A program made the translations under genes and the position numbers. Below the pieces are notes generated by a model that had not been told where the DNA came from, ran no database searches, and saw only the letters and a program-made list of their open reading frames with translations. From Plazaster borealis (lineage: Eukaryota > Echinodermata > Asteroidea > Forcipulatida > Labidiasteridae), in NCBI GenBank assembly GCA_021014325.1, contig CM037461.1, positions 10,383,501 through 10,447,500 of the forward strand: a stretch of 64,000 nt of DNA, given 5' to 3'. Below, in pieces: positions 43,103 to 54,863 of the stretch. Numbering within the stretch: the first letter of the stretch is position 1; each line of letters starts with the position of its first letter.

Positions 43103-44341
43103 TTACTCAAACAAATCAGTGAGGGTGCAAAACAAATCAGATGCCTCTTCTATTGTATTTGGAAGAGTGTAGTGATTTATATCTCCAACCAATTCATTCA
43201 GCTGTGCAATGAAGTCTGGAGAACATCTGTATGCCGGGAAGGGCTCACAATATTCAGCCTTTACTTGCTGCAACTCCACTGAAGAATAATGTAAAGGCAT
43301 TTTATAGTCCCTTGTGCCATGAGCTTCAGGCAGGAAATACAGAACGTCTGGTTTGCCCGCTGGACACTCTACGTTGGGTTGATGTCTAATGCGATGCTGA
43401 TTCCACATTTCAGCTAGTCTGGAAAAGTCGCGCTGTATCAATGCAGTATATGCAAATCTTGCGCATTCTACATGAACATCATTCGAGGTATCAAATGTTC
43501 CCATGTCCCTTAAATCTTTGAAAAAGTTAATCCACAACTGGCCACTAAATCGCTTCAGCATTGACCACCATGCCTCTATCCTCTGATTTGCTGTGGAACG
43601 ACCGTACATAAAACTTCGTTCTCTTCTGAACGAATCAGCGTGGTGTAAACGGAGAGCTGTCTGAATGTCTCTTACTAATGAGTTTTCGGTTCCTCTATCT
43701 GCTCGAACTATTTTAGGGACACCTTGCAGGCGTTCAACAAGCTCCAAGAAAAAATATGCTATATAACTCGGATTTTTATTTGAAGGTCCAACACAAATCC
43801 ATAAGATTCGCCTTGAAAATCCGTCAATGGCGGCATGAACAGATATTCCAAAAGGTTTGAGTTTATCAAAACCATCTATGTGTATTAAATAGTTGGGACC
43901 TTTCGAAATGTAATGTCGGCGTCTAAACCGTCGCATAGATCTCAGTCAAACACCCTCTGGATCAAGGGCTTTCAATAAATGTCTGACAGTATGCTGTGAA
44001 ACCCGAAGGTTGTAGCGAGTTGTCAAAAGACGCCACATGAAACGATATCCAAATGAACTGGAAGTGTCGTTCAGCACAGAATCCATTACTTCAACAACAT
44101 CTTCAAGATCTGATTCCTCGCGACGACGTAAGCCAAGTTGCCGAAGAAGTCTTCGCAAATGACGCAAGCTGATTGTAATGTCATGACGAAAACAAAGAAA
44201 TCCGATGATTTCATAAGCAGAATATCCACTCATGAAGTAGTGTACTATCAGTCCTTCTCTAGATACACCATTATGACCCGTTATTTCTGCAGCCGTATAG
44301 GGTACATCTGGTGCAGAAACAGTCTGCAATTTCACACTCAA
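43103..44341 (-). pseudogene. Integrase-core (DDE) protein gene with one in-frame stop
   Basis: Two minus-strand frames, 44341-43946 and 43936-43103, lie in the same reading frame and are separated by a single TGA at 43943-43945. The first part has helix-turn-helix-like segments (SAYEIIGFLCFRHDI, SLRHLRRLLRQLGLRRR). The second is an integrase-type core with Asp21 (HIDGFDK), Asp80 (VRADRGTEN) and Glu121 (NQRIEAWW), numbered from its own first Met, plus a Trp-rich C-terminal half. This is a widespread 'integrase core domain' family of fish and invertebrates, related to retroviral-type integrases and to Ginger-like transposons. The coding region is intronless. The stop falls just before the core, so the copy is either a recent pseudogene or one base has been misread. 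Confidence 0.8.
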
Positions 44342-45624
44342 CAGGATGATCTGGAATAAAGAATAGTATACAAAATGTTAAACTGTGCTAAAATTAATCA
44401 AATTCATGTGTAGTTTCATGGGACATGTACACAGTCGTAATTACGTAATTAACCGAAATGTTTTACAGAAAATTATCATGTATACATTTAGGCTTACTAA
44501 TGGATGGATGTAAGTGCCAGGAAGAATGCATTTATATTGTCCTTTAGTTGTCTTTCAATTTCCCAAACGTTAATTAAATGGCATACATTAATTGACTTAG
44601 TGATTACTAATTAATTAAAAAGTTGAAACTGAAGTGTACCGCGGCCCCACGAATGCGCAAATATAGTCCACGCAACAAAAGCTTAACATTGTACACAACA
44701 TTGGGAAAAGATTCCATACAATTTATTTTTACAGAGTACCAATTCTAATTTTAAAATTAAATCTGAACACGTTAAACAGTATGCCATTTCAACCTATCTA
44801 GGCTCTTTTAGCTTGCGAAATCTGCATTTGTGGACATACCTCGCAGGGAAGTACCATCATGGGTCCGATGACTACCCCCAGAAGAAAATGTTGAATTATA
44901 ACGTTAGGGCCTATAAGTGAACATTTTTTTGCCCATCACTGAGGCCATTTTGGATCACCATAATCATTTATGTTGGTGATTGAAACCGTGTTTTTAATGT
45001 GGACCGCGAAAAAATGCTAGATGCAGTTATGGGATTTAATAACATGTGTGTCTAGTTGAGAATCATTATAATTGCTTCTTTTCCATACTTACTTTTAGCG
45101 TTTGCTTATTTATCACTGCATGGCCATTTTTAGGGAATAATCCTATGGGCCATCCCCCGTCAAAAAAAGTGAGGAATTTGTCCCAAGACCACGACCCTTC
45201 CCCCGGGATTAACGCCTCAGAACATAATTCGAAGAATGTCGATTCATCAGTTTAATGCAATAATGCTTGGCTTCTTTTTTAATTGACATATTTTGGGATT
45301 TATTACTGTAAATTAATTTATATGGGATGCCTATAATTCCAAAACTCAACATTTAATTTGCCAGTCATAATTATATATGACAGGTACTGTACATGACTCT
45401 GCTTCTTGTAACCTCGTCTTTGAATTTGTTTAACACCCGACTAAACTATAACCTTCTGCCCACTTACGTAGTGTGTTGGTGTGTGAAGTGTAACATCTCC
45501 TAATAATACTATTTTAGTGGGCTAAAAATGTAGTAAACTTACCAACAACACGCCTGACATGATACCTGATGTGATCCAATGTGGCGTAGAATTATCGAAA
45601 ACCAAGATGGCGTCACTCACTTAA
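44342..45624. other. No gene seen
   Basis: Non-coding sequence between the integrase-core gene and satellite array 2. I could not identify terminal repeats of a transposon around the integrase-core gene. Confidence 0.45.
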
Positions 45625-46640
45625 CATTATCACAGGAAGACGACATCATATTTGAGGATGTCGACATCCCAAGATAAATTATCACAGCAAGACGACATCC
45701 TTCTTTTAGGATGTCGACATCCCGAGATAAATTATCACAGGAAGACGACATCCTTCTTTTAGGATGTCGTCGTTCCAAGATAAATTATCGCAGCAAGACG
45801 ACATCCTAGTTTTGGAATGTCGTCATCCCGAGATAAATTATCACAGCAAGACGACATCCTACTTTTAGGATGTCGACATTCCGAGATAAATTATCGCAGC
45901 AAGACGACATCCTTCTTTTAGGATGTCGACATCCCGAGATAAATTATCACAGGAAGACGACATCCTTCTTTTAGGATGTCGCCATCCCAAGATAAATTAT
46001 CACAGGAAGACAACATCCTACTTTTAGGATTTCGACATCCCGAGATAAATTATCGCAGCAAGACGACATCCTTCTTTTAGGATGTCGACATCCCGAGATA
46101 AATTATCACAGGAAGACGACATCGTAGTTTTGGGATGTCGTCATCCCAAGATAAATTATCGCAGCAAGACGACATCCTACTTTTAGGATGTCGACATCCC
46201 AAGATAAATTATCACAGCAAGACGACATCCTACTTTTAGGATGTCGACATCCCGAGATAAATTATCACAGGAAGACGACATCCTTCTTTTAGGATGTCGA
46301 CATCCCGAGATAAATTATCACAGGAAGACGACATCCTTCTTTTAGGATGTCGACATCCCGAGATAAATTATCGCAGCAAGACGACATCCTTCTTTTAGGA
46401 TGTCGTCATTCCGAGATAAATTATCGCAGCAAGACGACATCCTACTTTTAGGATGTCGTCATCCCAAGATAAATTATCACAGCAAGCAACATCCTTCTTT
46501 TAGGATGTCGACATCCCGAGATAAATTATCACAGGAAGACGACATCCTTCTTTTAGGATGTCGACATCCCAAGATAAATTATCACAGGAAGATGACATCC
46601 TTCTTTTAGGATGTCGACATCCCGAGATAAATTATCAACA
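45625..46640 (-). repeat. 53-bp double-palindrome satellite, array 2 (~19 copies)
   Basis: Same 53-bp unit as array 1, in the opposite orientation. The right edge 'caacatgtcggatggtac' runs into 'ttccagagctccgtaag' (46652-46668), the reverse complement of the junction at the left edge of array 1. The other edge (near 45625) joins unrelated sequence. Confidence 0.95.
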
Positions 46641-46984
46641 TGTCGGATGGTACTTCCAGAGCTCCGTAAGAATGACTACATCACTAAACTTTCATTTTGC
46701 GGATTAAGACAGTTAAGAAATTGTTATCCAAGTCATCAAACAGTGTTATTATTTAATCATACATGAAACCTATTGAAACACGGATCTGATGTAAAGAGCA
46801 AAAAAGGACAGAAGAGAAAAAATGGGCTGCTGCAGCATGGGCTGCTAGAAGAGGCAAACTCTCATAAAAGGTTTGACCCATAAATAATTACATATTTGCA
46901 TGCATGGATATATCTTTGTTATAGCGAAGCACTCTTTGAACTTAAACAGAGACAATAGTGAAATAAAGAAGTGATAAGTTTTAC

Positions 46985-49917
46985 CATTCCTGGTGTATCA
47001 ACCAGACGAGGGAACTATTTCAAAAAGCTTTCCACTGTCTCCTCTGGGTTCTCTCTGATGAACAAGGCCCTTGAATTCGCTGTCTTGGCCATGAAGTCCT
47101 TCAGCATGGCCAGCGGTTCTTTGTTGTGTTTGAGCCACATTCAGCTGAAAAATAGATATGAATTTATACTTGCACGCTCAGAAAGGAATGCTGACCAGGT
47201 TCATAAAATTGAACTGGAGTTGCAGTATGGCAATCCTGAGGCCCTGTTCCAGTCAACTTCTTTGTTCGACTTAACAATTAATATTGAATTACACCAGATT
47301 AAAACTGAAGCTGGGACAAAATAATACTCATTTTTGAGGAGTCGTCACATTTTAATTTCAAATCAAAAATTGCCAAGATATGTTTTGAATTGAACCTGAA
47401 CTGACATGTTTTCAATTACAGGCTGAACCGACGAAAGCTTGCATACAACCATATTTAGCTTTACCAAATTAAAAACAACCTCCAAACAGAATTTAAAAAA
47501 AAAAATTCAGTTGAAGCATCTTTAGAAATAGTTTCACATGGAGTTACATGGAGTTAAATTACTATCTTGAAGTATGCTTTTTAACTGTTTTTTTGTCCGT
47601 TACTTTTGGATAGTTACACTGCTTACATGTATAAGAAATTTCAAACAACCAGAGTTGGATTTACGGGGGAAGAAAATATTCTACTGAAATAAATTTACCT
47701 GTCAAATTTAAGGAGTTGCAGGCCTTTGGTTTAGGACTGGGACTAGAACTGGCAACAACAGCAGCATGATCCTTCGCCCTCTTCCTGACATTCCGGAGTC
47801 TTTCTTCAGTATAATCTGTGGCACAATGCCGGTTCTTTCCAGGTGTGTACCAAGCCTCCTGTGATATAACAAACACATCTATTTTCTCACCTTGCATTTT
47901 AACCAATTTACACTAAGGCTCTGAGCTTGTTTAAATGTTTTCCCCTTCACACGTTTCATGCCACTGGGAAAAATGCATGGCAGAACCAGCAGGGCCAGGT
48001 TCTTTTTTTGATCATCTGAAAAGAAAAAGCCCCTTTGCTTATTTCATTGAAACATGGTGTAAATATCACTTGACCAAGATCAACATTTTTACTTAAAGTA
48101 AAACTTAAAGTTCACAGTCCATCTTTGGAAAAAGCTTTTAAAACAAGTTTGTCTTAATCTCTGTGGTTTTACTTTTAATAACTTGACACTGTTGCCAATG
48201 AAAATTAATGTGTGAAGAAATATATATGTGAAAAATACTGGAAAAAGTTATTCACCTTCAATTTAAAGACAGTGTACACTATTGGTAATTGTCAAAGACC
48301 AGTCTTCTCACTTGGTGTATCTCAACATATGCATAAAATAACAAACCTGTGAAAATTTGAGCTCGATCGGTCGTCGGAGTTGCAAGATAACTATATGAAA
48401 GAAAAAACACCCTTGTCACACAAAGTTGTGTGCTTTCAGATGCTTGATTTCGAGACCTCAAGTTCTAAACTTGAGGTCTCGAAATCAAATTTGTGGAAAA
48501 TTACTTCTTTCTCGAAAACTACTCCACTTCAGAGGATGCCGTTTCTCACAATGTTTTATACTACCAACCTCTCCCCATTACTTGATACCAAGTAAGGTTT
48601 TGTGCTAATAATTATTTTGAGTAATTACCAATAGTGTCCACTGCCTTTAAAGTTGGCGTTAATAAAAACAATTCAAAACAAATGTACATACATGTACATG
48701 TAATGAAAAACATTCCATTCCATATCAGGGGTATTATCCATAAAATGAATATACAAATTAAAATTGGAAATTTGAGCCCACAACCTTAACATTTGCGCAT
48801 AATAACACCAAATACAAGGAAAATTCACATACCCTTCACCATCTTCATTCGCAGCCTGGGGAACTCTGTAATAATGGCCCGAGCCATTGCTATTTTGACG
48901 TCAGGTAAAGGCCTGCTTTGTACAATGTAATACAGGGAACAAAATTAAACCATCACCTTTGGAAGCAAACATTGACATCATAAATAAGTGTTGGACATTA
49001 TACATGTACTGAAGAAAAGTCCTCTCTCCTTGCAACTCTCATTCTTCAAGTTCCCTTATACGAAAGGATAAACATGTACAGTGGAATGCCATGAATGTTT
49101 GTTGTAGATCTGATACAGGTTATTTGTTATAGTTATTGTGCTTTTATATTAGAATGTACTATTTCGAGAGCCAAAAGGGTATATCCATTGTCTGTTTTTT
49201 GTTTGTTTATTTGTTTTTTTTATGGCAGCATTCCTCAAAATTACATTTTTGCTGAAATTTTCTCTACAGTGAAATGTATTGAAATGTAATTGAGGCATAC
49301 CTTTCACTATGATGTTCCATTAGATGCGAGACCAGAATTCTTACTGCCTGGATTCTTGACTTGTGGGACAACAGACCCTTATCCATTTGTTCAACTATTT
49401 CTTCACCCCCGGTGTGCCTTTCCAAAATAAGCTTGATGTCCTGGGGGGGGGGGGGGTGGGGGGAAATAATGATATATATTTATTTTTGCAAACGGTACTA
49501 GAACATTACATCCTCAAGGATTGTTGCCCTAAACAGAAGACATGTCTAAAAAAATTCAAATGTATCTAGGCAAACAAATAACTACAGTCAGTAGAAATAT
49601 CGCAAGCGGTTTTTATCTAAATAAAAAGATTGTTGAGAAGGCAAAAAAATAAAAATAATAAAATTGGGAGAGGTCAGGTAACTGGAAGCATAACTTTTTG
49701 AGTGGCCTATGCTGACTTAAAATGTTTCCAGGAAATATGCACTTACAAAGATTTTCTTGCTCTTTGGTTTCGAAGGCGACTCCTCTAGCAGTGCACGAGT
49801 GGAACATGATGATGGGGCCGAGTTGTCATTTGTCCTTTTCCTGCACTTTGGCCCTTGAGCAGAAATAGGTGAAGTTGATGGGATTATCAATGGGACAGAG
49901 ACTTCTTGATGACTGTC
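46985..49917 (-). pseudogene. SAMD3-like uncharacterised gene, partial and damaged
   Basis: Minus-strand exons: 49917-49747 (Ser/Pro-rich, Lys-rich end), 49440-49301 (DIKLILERHTGGEEIVEQMD), 48912-48833 (PLPDVKIAMARAIITEFPRL), 48015-47891 (LALLVLPCIFPSGMKRVKG), 47858-47699 (EAWYTPGKNRHCATDYTEER) and 47144-46985 (PLAMLKDFMAKTANSRALFI). The first four junctions agree in phase. I recall these blocks from large fish and invertebrate families often labelled SAMD3-like; the biochemical role is not known. The last exon has an in-frame TAG at 47015-47017 and does not join in phase to the exon before it, so exons are missing or lost. A TTAA MITE sits in the intron at 48267-48646. Its true 5' end was not found. 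Confidence 0.6.
48267..48646. mobile_element. 380-bp MITE with TTAA target and central hairpin
   Basis: AGACAGTGTACACTATTGGT at the left end pairs with ACCAATAGTGTCCACTGCCT at the right, and TTAA flanks both sides (48263-48266, 48647-48650), a piggyBac-like target choice. The centre (48446-48486) is a perfect 19-bp stem, GATTTCGAGACCTCAAGTT, with a 3-base loop. I recall this family from echinoderm genomes. A degenerate copy is at 33211-33455. Confidence 0.9.
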
Positions 49918-50307
49918 CTGCAAGTAAAATAGTATTGAATACAACTATAATAAAGTCTACATGTTGGGGAAAATACAATATTGATAAATGCTCTAAATAA
50001 GCCATGGTCTATTGTACTTCCACCCTGAAACTTGCAATGAAGAATGAAGAGAGGAGTACAGGTGAAGTGCAATATGTAATTTAAATTAAATAAACACTCA
50101 CTTGTGACAGATGATCAATCTGCTTGCTTGGCCAATGTCAACCAATCCGATAGCGTGGACTGATGTAATGCTGACTCTCCTGGTCGTCATAGGATTTCAC
50201 TGCATGGAGAGGATAAAAATCCAACAGACTGTCCACAGTTGCCATTCCAATTGATTCTGGCTGAACACTTTCCACTTCAACCGCATAGTAGTGTCTACTA
50301 TATCCAT

Positions 50308-50955
50308 TTCGTCGCTCGTACCACGAACCGACCTAACTGACAAAAATCACACACTTTTGCAAATATTTTTTTTTACAAATTATTAATATACTCATAACTG
50401 TTAACATTTTCAGCACGTTTCAGAACTAAATACGTAATAGTTTTGTAATTACACTAATTACTAAAAACGACGTATCACTAGATTGGCCGTTTTGTCTTTT
50501 CACAAAGTGACCTATCTAGATACGCCACTTTACCAATGATGTACTATGCGCTACAGCGCGCGGAGTTCGGGCGCGGGTGTAAAATTTTCGTACCACGAAC
50601 CGACCTAACTCAAAGCGTATAAAAATTTCACAAAGTGACCTAACTAGATAGGTCTCTATCATGCATTGGTTTGTACACGGCGCTCTGCGGGCAAAACTCG
50701 GATTTTCAATTTCACAAAGTGACCTATCTGTTTAGGTATTATTTACTAATTAAAATAGTTGCAGGGATTAAATGAAATTGACAGTTTTGTATTAATAAAG
50801 TAGTCGGCTTTATTTTTGTCTTAAAAAAATAATATACAAATAGTTAGCAGACCCCGAAACAGCAGTTTGAAAAATAGTGCAACTTCATTCATGATTTTCT
50901 CCAAACACGTTTTTTTATACTGTGTACGAGTTAGGTCGGTTCGTGGTACGCGCGA
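50308..50955. mobile_element. ~645-bp TIR element inserted in an exon
   Basis: CGTCGCTCGTACCACGAACC at 50310 and its inverted partner ending ...GGTTCGTGGTACGCGCGACG at 50957 share about 28 bases with one mismatch, ending in GACCTAACT. A third copy of the terminal sequence lies inside at 50588-50614. 'cacaaagtgacct' occurs three times (about 50499, 50630, 50711). No transposase is encoded. The exact duplication at the target is obscured by the CG-rich ends. Confidence 0.85.
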
Positions 50956-52076
50956 CGATTTGTGTGCCACTTCTGAAAGATGAGCATCACTCTTGACTGG
51001 TGAACAAGTACTTCCTTTATCTTCCCAAAATCAACAACATCTTCTGTATTTCCAACAGCTACCATAACACCAGCCCTGTAGTGTACTCCATACACCTTGC
51101 ACCACTTTGCAAGGTACACCTCGTCATACAAGCCAACATGAAGAACATCTGAGAGGAAGTCAGCATTGTCCAATGAAGAAACCAAAACAGATACACCCGG
51201 ACCCACCTCTGTATTGTCAGCTTTTGTGTTTTTCATAGACAGCAAGTTATAGCAAAGTAGCAGCTGATTTCTGTATGCCAAGGTTTTTGCTATATTTTGA
51301 AAATTGCATACAATGTGTGCAAGTCTGTTTGAGAAATTATTCTTTGCTTCGAATCTCATTACCCAGAAACATCTCAAAGGCCCAAGTGCAAGGATGGCTG
51401 AGGGGTAGTGGGTCATGTAGTGATGCTTAGGCTTTAAATGGCGGCCTCCGAAGACTTCTAGGAAGTGGCTGTGATGGTCTCTAATGAGATGTTTTAAGAA
51501 GATGGTTTCTCCTTCACTTACTATGGGTGAGAATATAATATTCATGCAGTCCAACAACATTAGAATTACTTCCCAGTACACTTTGCCTTCAGGAACCAGA
51601 TCTCCAACTATCACCCCAATGTGCCTCATCAAACACCTCATCTGACCAGCTTTCTGACCAGCAGTTCCATCTGGATTGGTAAGTACGTGATGCGAAAAGA
51701 GGCATGGCTTATTTCGACTGTCAGGGTACCCTAATTGAAACTTGCAATGCATGAGTAAAGAACATCAAGGGTAAAGTATCCTTGCTGAATTAACTCTTGA
51801 AGAACTAGTTTTAACTCCAGAGAACAGACTCCCTCTAGCATGTCATGCATTATATATGGAGCAACATTGTCAACAACATGAAAATTGTCCACCTGGCTTA
51901 AAGGGCAGTGTGTCCTAACTCCAGTCTCTTGAAGGGTTCGATTCAAGTCTAGTTCATAGTTGGCTGTCGTACGTATATTATTTTTGTCTTCTGTAGTCAT
52001 AACTCTTGCTTCATCTCTGTGTGCCTTACACCATCTACAAGGGTAGTTTGCGTTAAATCCCTCAGCGAAGCCAAGC

Positions 52077-52402
52077 AATGAGTGCAAGGCAAGATTGTCT
52101 CCAACAACCTGTGCAATTCCAACTTTGATATTGCCTTCAAAATCAGGTGTTGATATATCCATCCCTTCTCTTCCCAATATGTTGAGGTCATTTATCGGTG
52201 GTTCCAAGATTGCACCATATCCATAGAGTTTGGCGTCAGCAATGAGTGCAAGCCAAGATTGTCTCCAACAACCTGTGCTGTTCCAACTTTGATATTGCCT
52301 TCAAAATCAGGTGTTGATATATCCATCCCTTCTCTTCCCAATATGTTGAAGTCATTTATCGGTGGTTCCAAGATTGCACCGTATCCATAGAGTTTGGCGT
52401 CA
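52077..52402 (-). repeat. 167-bp tandem duplication inside the Tnp2-like gene
   Basis: The block containing 'attgcaccatatccatagag' and 'gttgatatatccatcccttc' is present twice with a 167-base offset (for example 'ggtggttccaagattgcacc' at 52197 and 52364). Copies differ at several bases. Because 167 is not a multiple of three, the second copy shifts the frame. Confidence 0.9.
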
Positions 52403-52623
52403 GCTGAAGTGTACATTATCAGCAAGTGCATGTTCTTCATTGATGACCTGAATTATGGGTGAATCTTTGCCAGTGTAAAGTATACTCCTCCTAGTTTGTG
52501 TGTGCCAGCCTTGGGGCTCAGTGGGTTTGTCGCTTCAAAGTCATCAATAAAGATAATTAATTTGATTACATTTGGCTGGGAAAAGAAAACATTCTGCTTC
52601 AGAAAACTACCATCTTGAATGTC

Positions 52624-54099
52624 TGTCAGCACTTCCGATAGTTTTAGTTATAACCTCGTTAGGGTTTGAGCAGTGATGACCCCGGGTAAATTTAATAAAG
52701 TGACGACTGAAGAAACGACAATGGTTGAGACCAGATTAACTTTAGACGTTGTATTTACATAACTATTTACAGCATGCAGTGGGTATATTAAAATTAATAT
52801 GGTTACCTAAACCCACAACCAATAGTGATACTTATACAATTGGCTGAATTATCAACTTAAATTTACTTCATTTTAAACATCCACTTCTAAACTTCTAAGG
52901 TACTGGTTTACTTATCCAGTAATTCCAATCAATTATCCAATCAAATTGTCCACTCAAATAATACAATGATGCTCCAAATATTACGGTTAGCTCGTCTCTA
53001 TTCCCTCTGTGTGCAGAACACGTTCTCGTACGTTCTTGCACACAGCACAGTGACGTCAAAATGATTGTGCGTTGTGTATAGCCTCCGTCTCGGGAGTTAT
53101 GCGGCCCCTCGACTTGAAGATTCATCAAGGATGGAGAGTTATGGCGGGAAGAGCAAAGCCCCAAATAATGGCCATCTAAACAGTAATAGTATTACCAAAT
53201 CCTTGCAAGCTTCGTGGATATATCATAACATAAATCATACGGTGAATGAATGACATTTAACAAAACAGTAACTAGAATTAATCTCCGTAAAATCTTTAGA
53301 ACTTCTCAATCTCCTTTTGCCAACATGGGAATAAACTTGATAGTTATCAATCTCCAATTATCTAATGATGTCTGCCCATTCAAAAATGCCTATGCCAACA
53401 TGCAACTTTAGCAGAATATCATAGTGTCCAGTTTTCTTTACACATCAAGAAAATATCGTAATCAATCATTAGACAAACTTACGGTTATTGTGTGGGCGAA
53501 TTCCTTATGGTGTCTCCAGGCTGAGTGTTGCTATAGGACCGGGTTTTGAAGAATAAAATACTTTTGGCTGTTTTGCCAAAGTTTTCAGATCACACCAGGA
53601 CAGAATTCTCTGGGCGATCGTCGACCTGCTGCTTCAGGAAGCTTCACGCAGTTGGTACGGTCAGTGCTCACACTCTAGCTCACCAAATCGTTGCTTTCGG
53701 ATCGCCGTTCAAAATCGTTCTGATCATACACTATCAAACATTTAATCTCACCCACTCACTCACTCATTTGCATGAGATTCAGCAAATGCTGAAAACCAAC
53801 AAATGAAACATACTAACAAAGCGACATACACAACAACAACAACAAAAACACAAATATGTTGGGACAACAACCATGGCCGGAGTCCTTACGTAACTTGCTC
53901 GGACAACAGATAGCATGTCCTATCTTACACGAAAAAAGCTATGGAAAACTACTAGTGGGTGCGGGAGCCTAGAAGCGGGAAAAATAAACGTGCGCGATTG
54001 GCTTATGGCCACGTCAGGCGAGGAGGATGAACCCATCAGGGTTGGTTTAATTCGCACGAAAAAACAATTGTAATGAATAAACGCAACGCGATTCTGACA
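52624..54099 (-). repeat. 3' LTR of the Gmr1-like element
   Basis: Begins TGTCAG and ends CTGACA on either strand, about 1.48 kb. It matches the sequence from 63166 onward with scattered substitutions and at least two indels: about 12 bases ('gatgaccc' region, near 52673) and about 50 bases (near 52999-53045), both present here and absent in the other LTR. That level of divergence means the insertion is not recent. Confidence 0.9.
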
Positions 54100-54115
54100 A
54101 TTTTCTCCCCTTTTA
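54100..54115 (-). promoter_or_regulatory. Polypurine tract
   Basis: On the minus strand 'taaaaggggagaaaat' directly precedes the 3' LTR start TGTCAG. This is the expected position and composition of the plus-strand primer for reverse transcription. Confidence 0.8.
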
Positions 54116-54151
54116 AGGGAAATGTATCACATTTCTCTTAGCTATACAATA

Positions 54152-54560
54152 TTTACATATTTCTACTCAAAAAGTCCGCTCCTACGTTTTCGGACCCTTT
54201 GATGGCTCGTAGTTGAATACGAAAAGACTGGAGTGCCAACGCCCATCTTATGATTCAAGCATTCGCTACTTTTGACTTATTCATATAGATAAGCGGCTGG
54301 TGATCGGTTTCGAGTACGAATGGCTGCCCATATAAGTACTGTTGGAACTTTTGCACGCCATACAATAACGCAAGGCATTCCTTTTCTATTACCGAGTACG
54401 CGCGTTTGCGATTCACGAGCTTGCGGCTTGCATATGAGACGGGGAACTTGTAGCCGTCACGTTCTTATGCCTACGCCTGATGCGTCTGTTCTAAGCAAGA
54501 ATGGTTGTTCGCAATTTGGCAGGTTAAGTATCAGAGGATTTGTTAGAGTCGCTTTAAGTG
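54152..54560 (-). pseudogene. RNase H region of pol
   Basis: Minus-strand frames read EQPFLLRTDASGVG, then in another frame RAYSVIEKECLALLYGVQKF, FVLETDHQPLIYM and GSENVGADFLSR before a stop at 54152. These are the catalytic-type TDAS, E-K-E and TDH blocks and the conserved ADxLSR end of Gypsy RNase H. A frame change near 54460 and an in-frame TGA at 54255-54257 inactivate it. Confidence 0.85.
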
Positions 54561-54863
54561 TGTTGAATGCTTGTTTTGCGCTCTGCGTCCATACAATATT
54601 ATTCGGCTCTATGTTCTTTGTCTTATCAGTGAGCGGGGCTGCGATCGTGGCGTAATTTGGTATAAACCGTCGATAGTATCCGATCAGACCGAGGAATGAT
54701 CTTAACTGTTTCTTCGTTTTAGGTAGAGCGGCCGACTGGATTTCGCTACTTTGTCTTGCTGCGGTGCAAGCTGACTTCTTCCTACTACGTGTCCTAAGAA
54801 TTCAACGTGTTCCATACCGAGGATGCATTTACTAGGTTTTGCGGTTAAGTGCGCCTTACGAGG

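Larger units (their letters stand above)
50102..52623 (-). pseudogene. Tnp2-like transposase gene, broken by two insertions
   Basis: Coding sequence runs on the minus strand from the LTR edge at 52623 (DIQDGSFLKQNVFFSQ, DDFEATNPLSPKAGTHKLGG) through a zinc-knuckle-like NYPCRWCKAHRDEAR and APYIMHDMLEGVCSLELKL, to LKPKHHYMTHYPSAILALGP and GPLRCFWVMRFEAKNNFSN. It ends near HYYAVEVESVQPESIG, with a stop at about 50151. These blocks mark a metazoan family usually annotated as transposase or Tnp2/CACTA-like. Damage: the 5' part is cut off by an LTR retrotransposon; a stop at about 52452; a 167-bp tandem duplication; a one-base loss near 51735; and a TIR element (50308-50955) splitting the last exon between KWHTNR and RNGYSRHYY. 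The exon ends at a GTGAGT donor whose phase fits the next exon at 49917. Confidence 0.75.
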
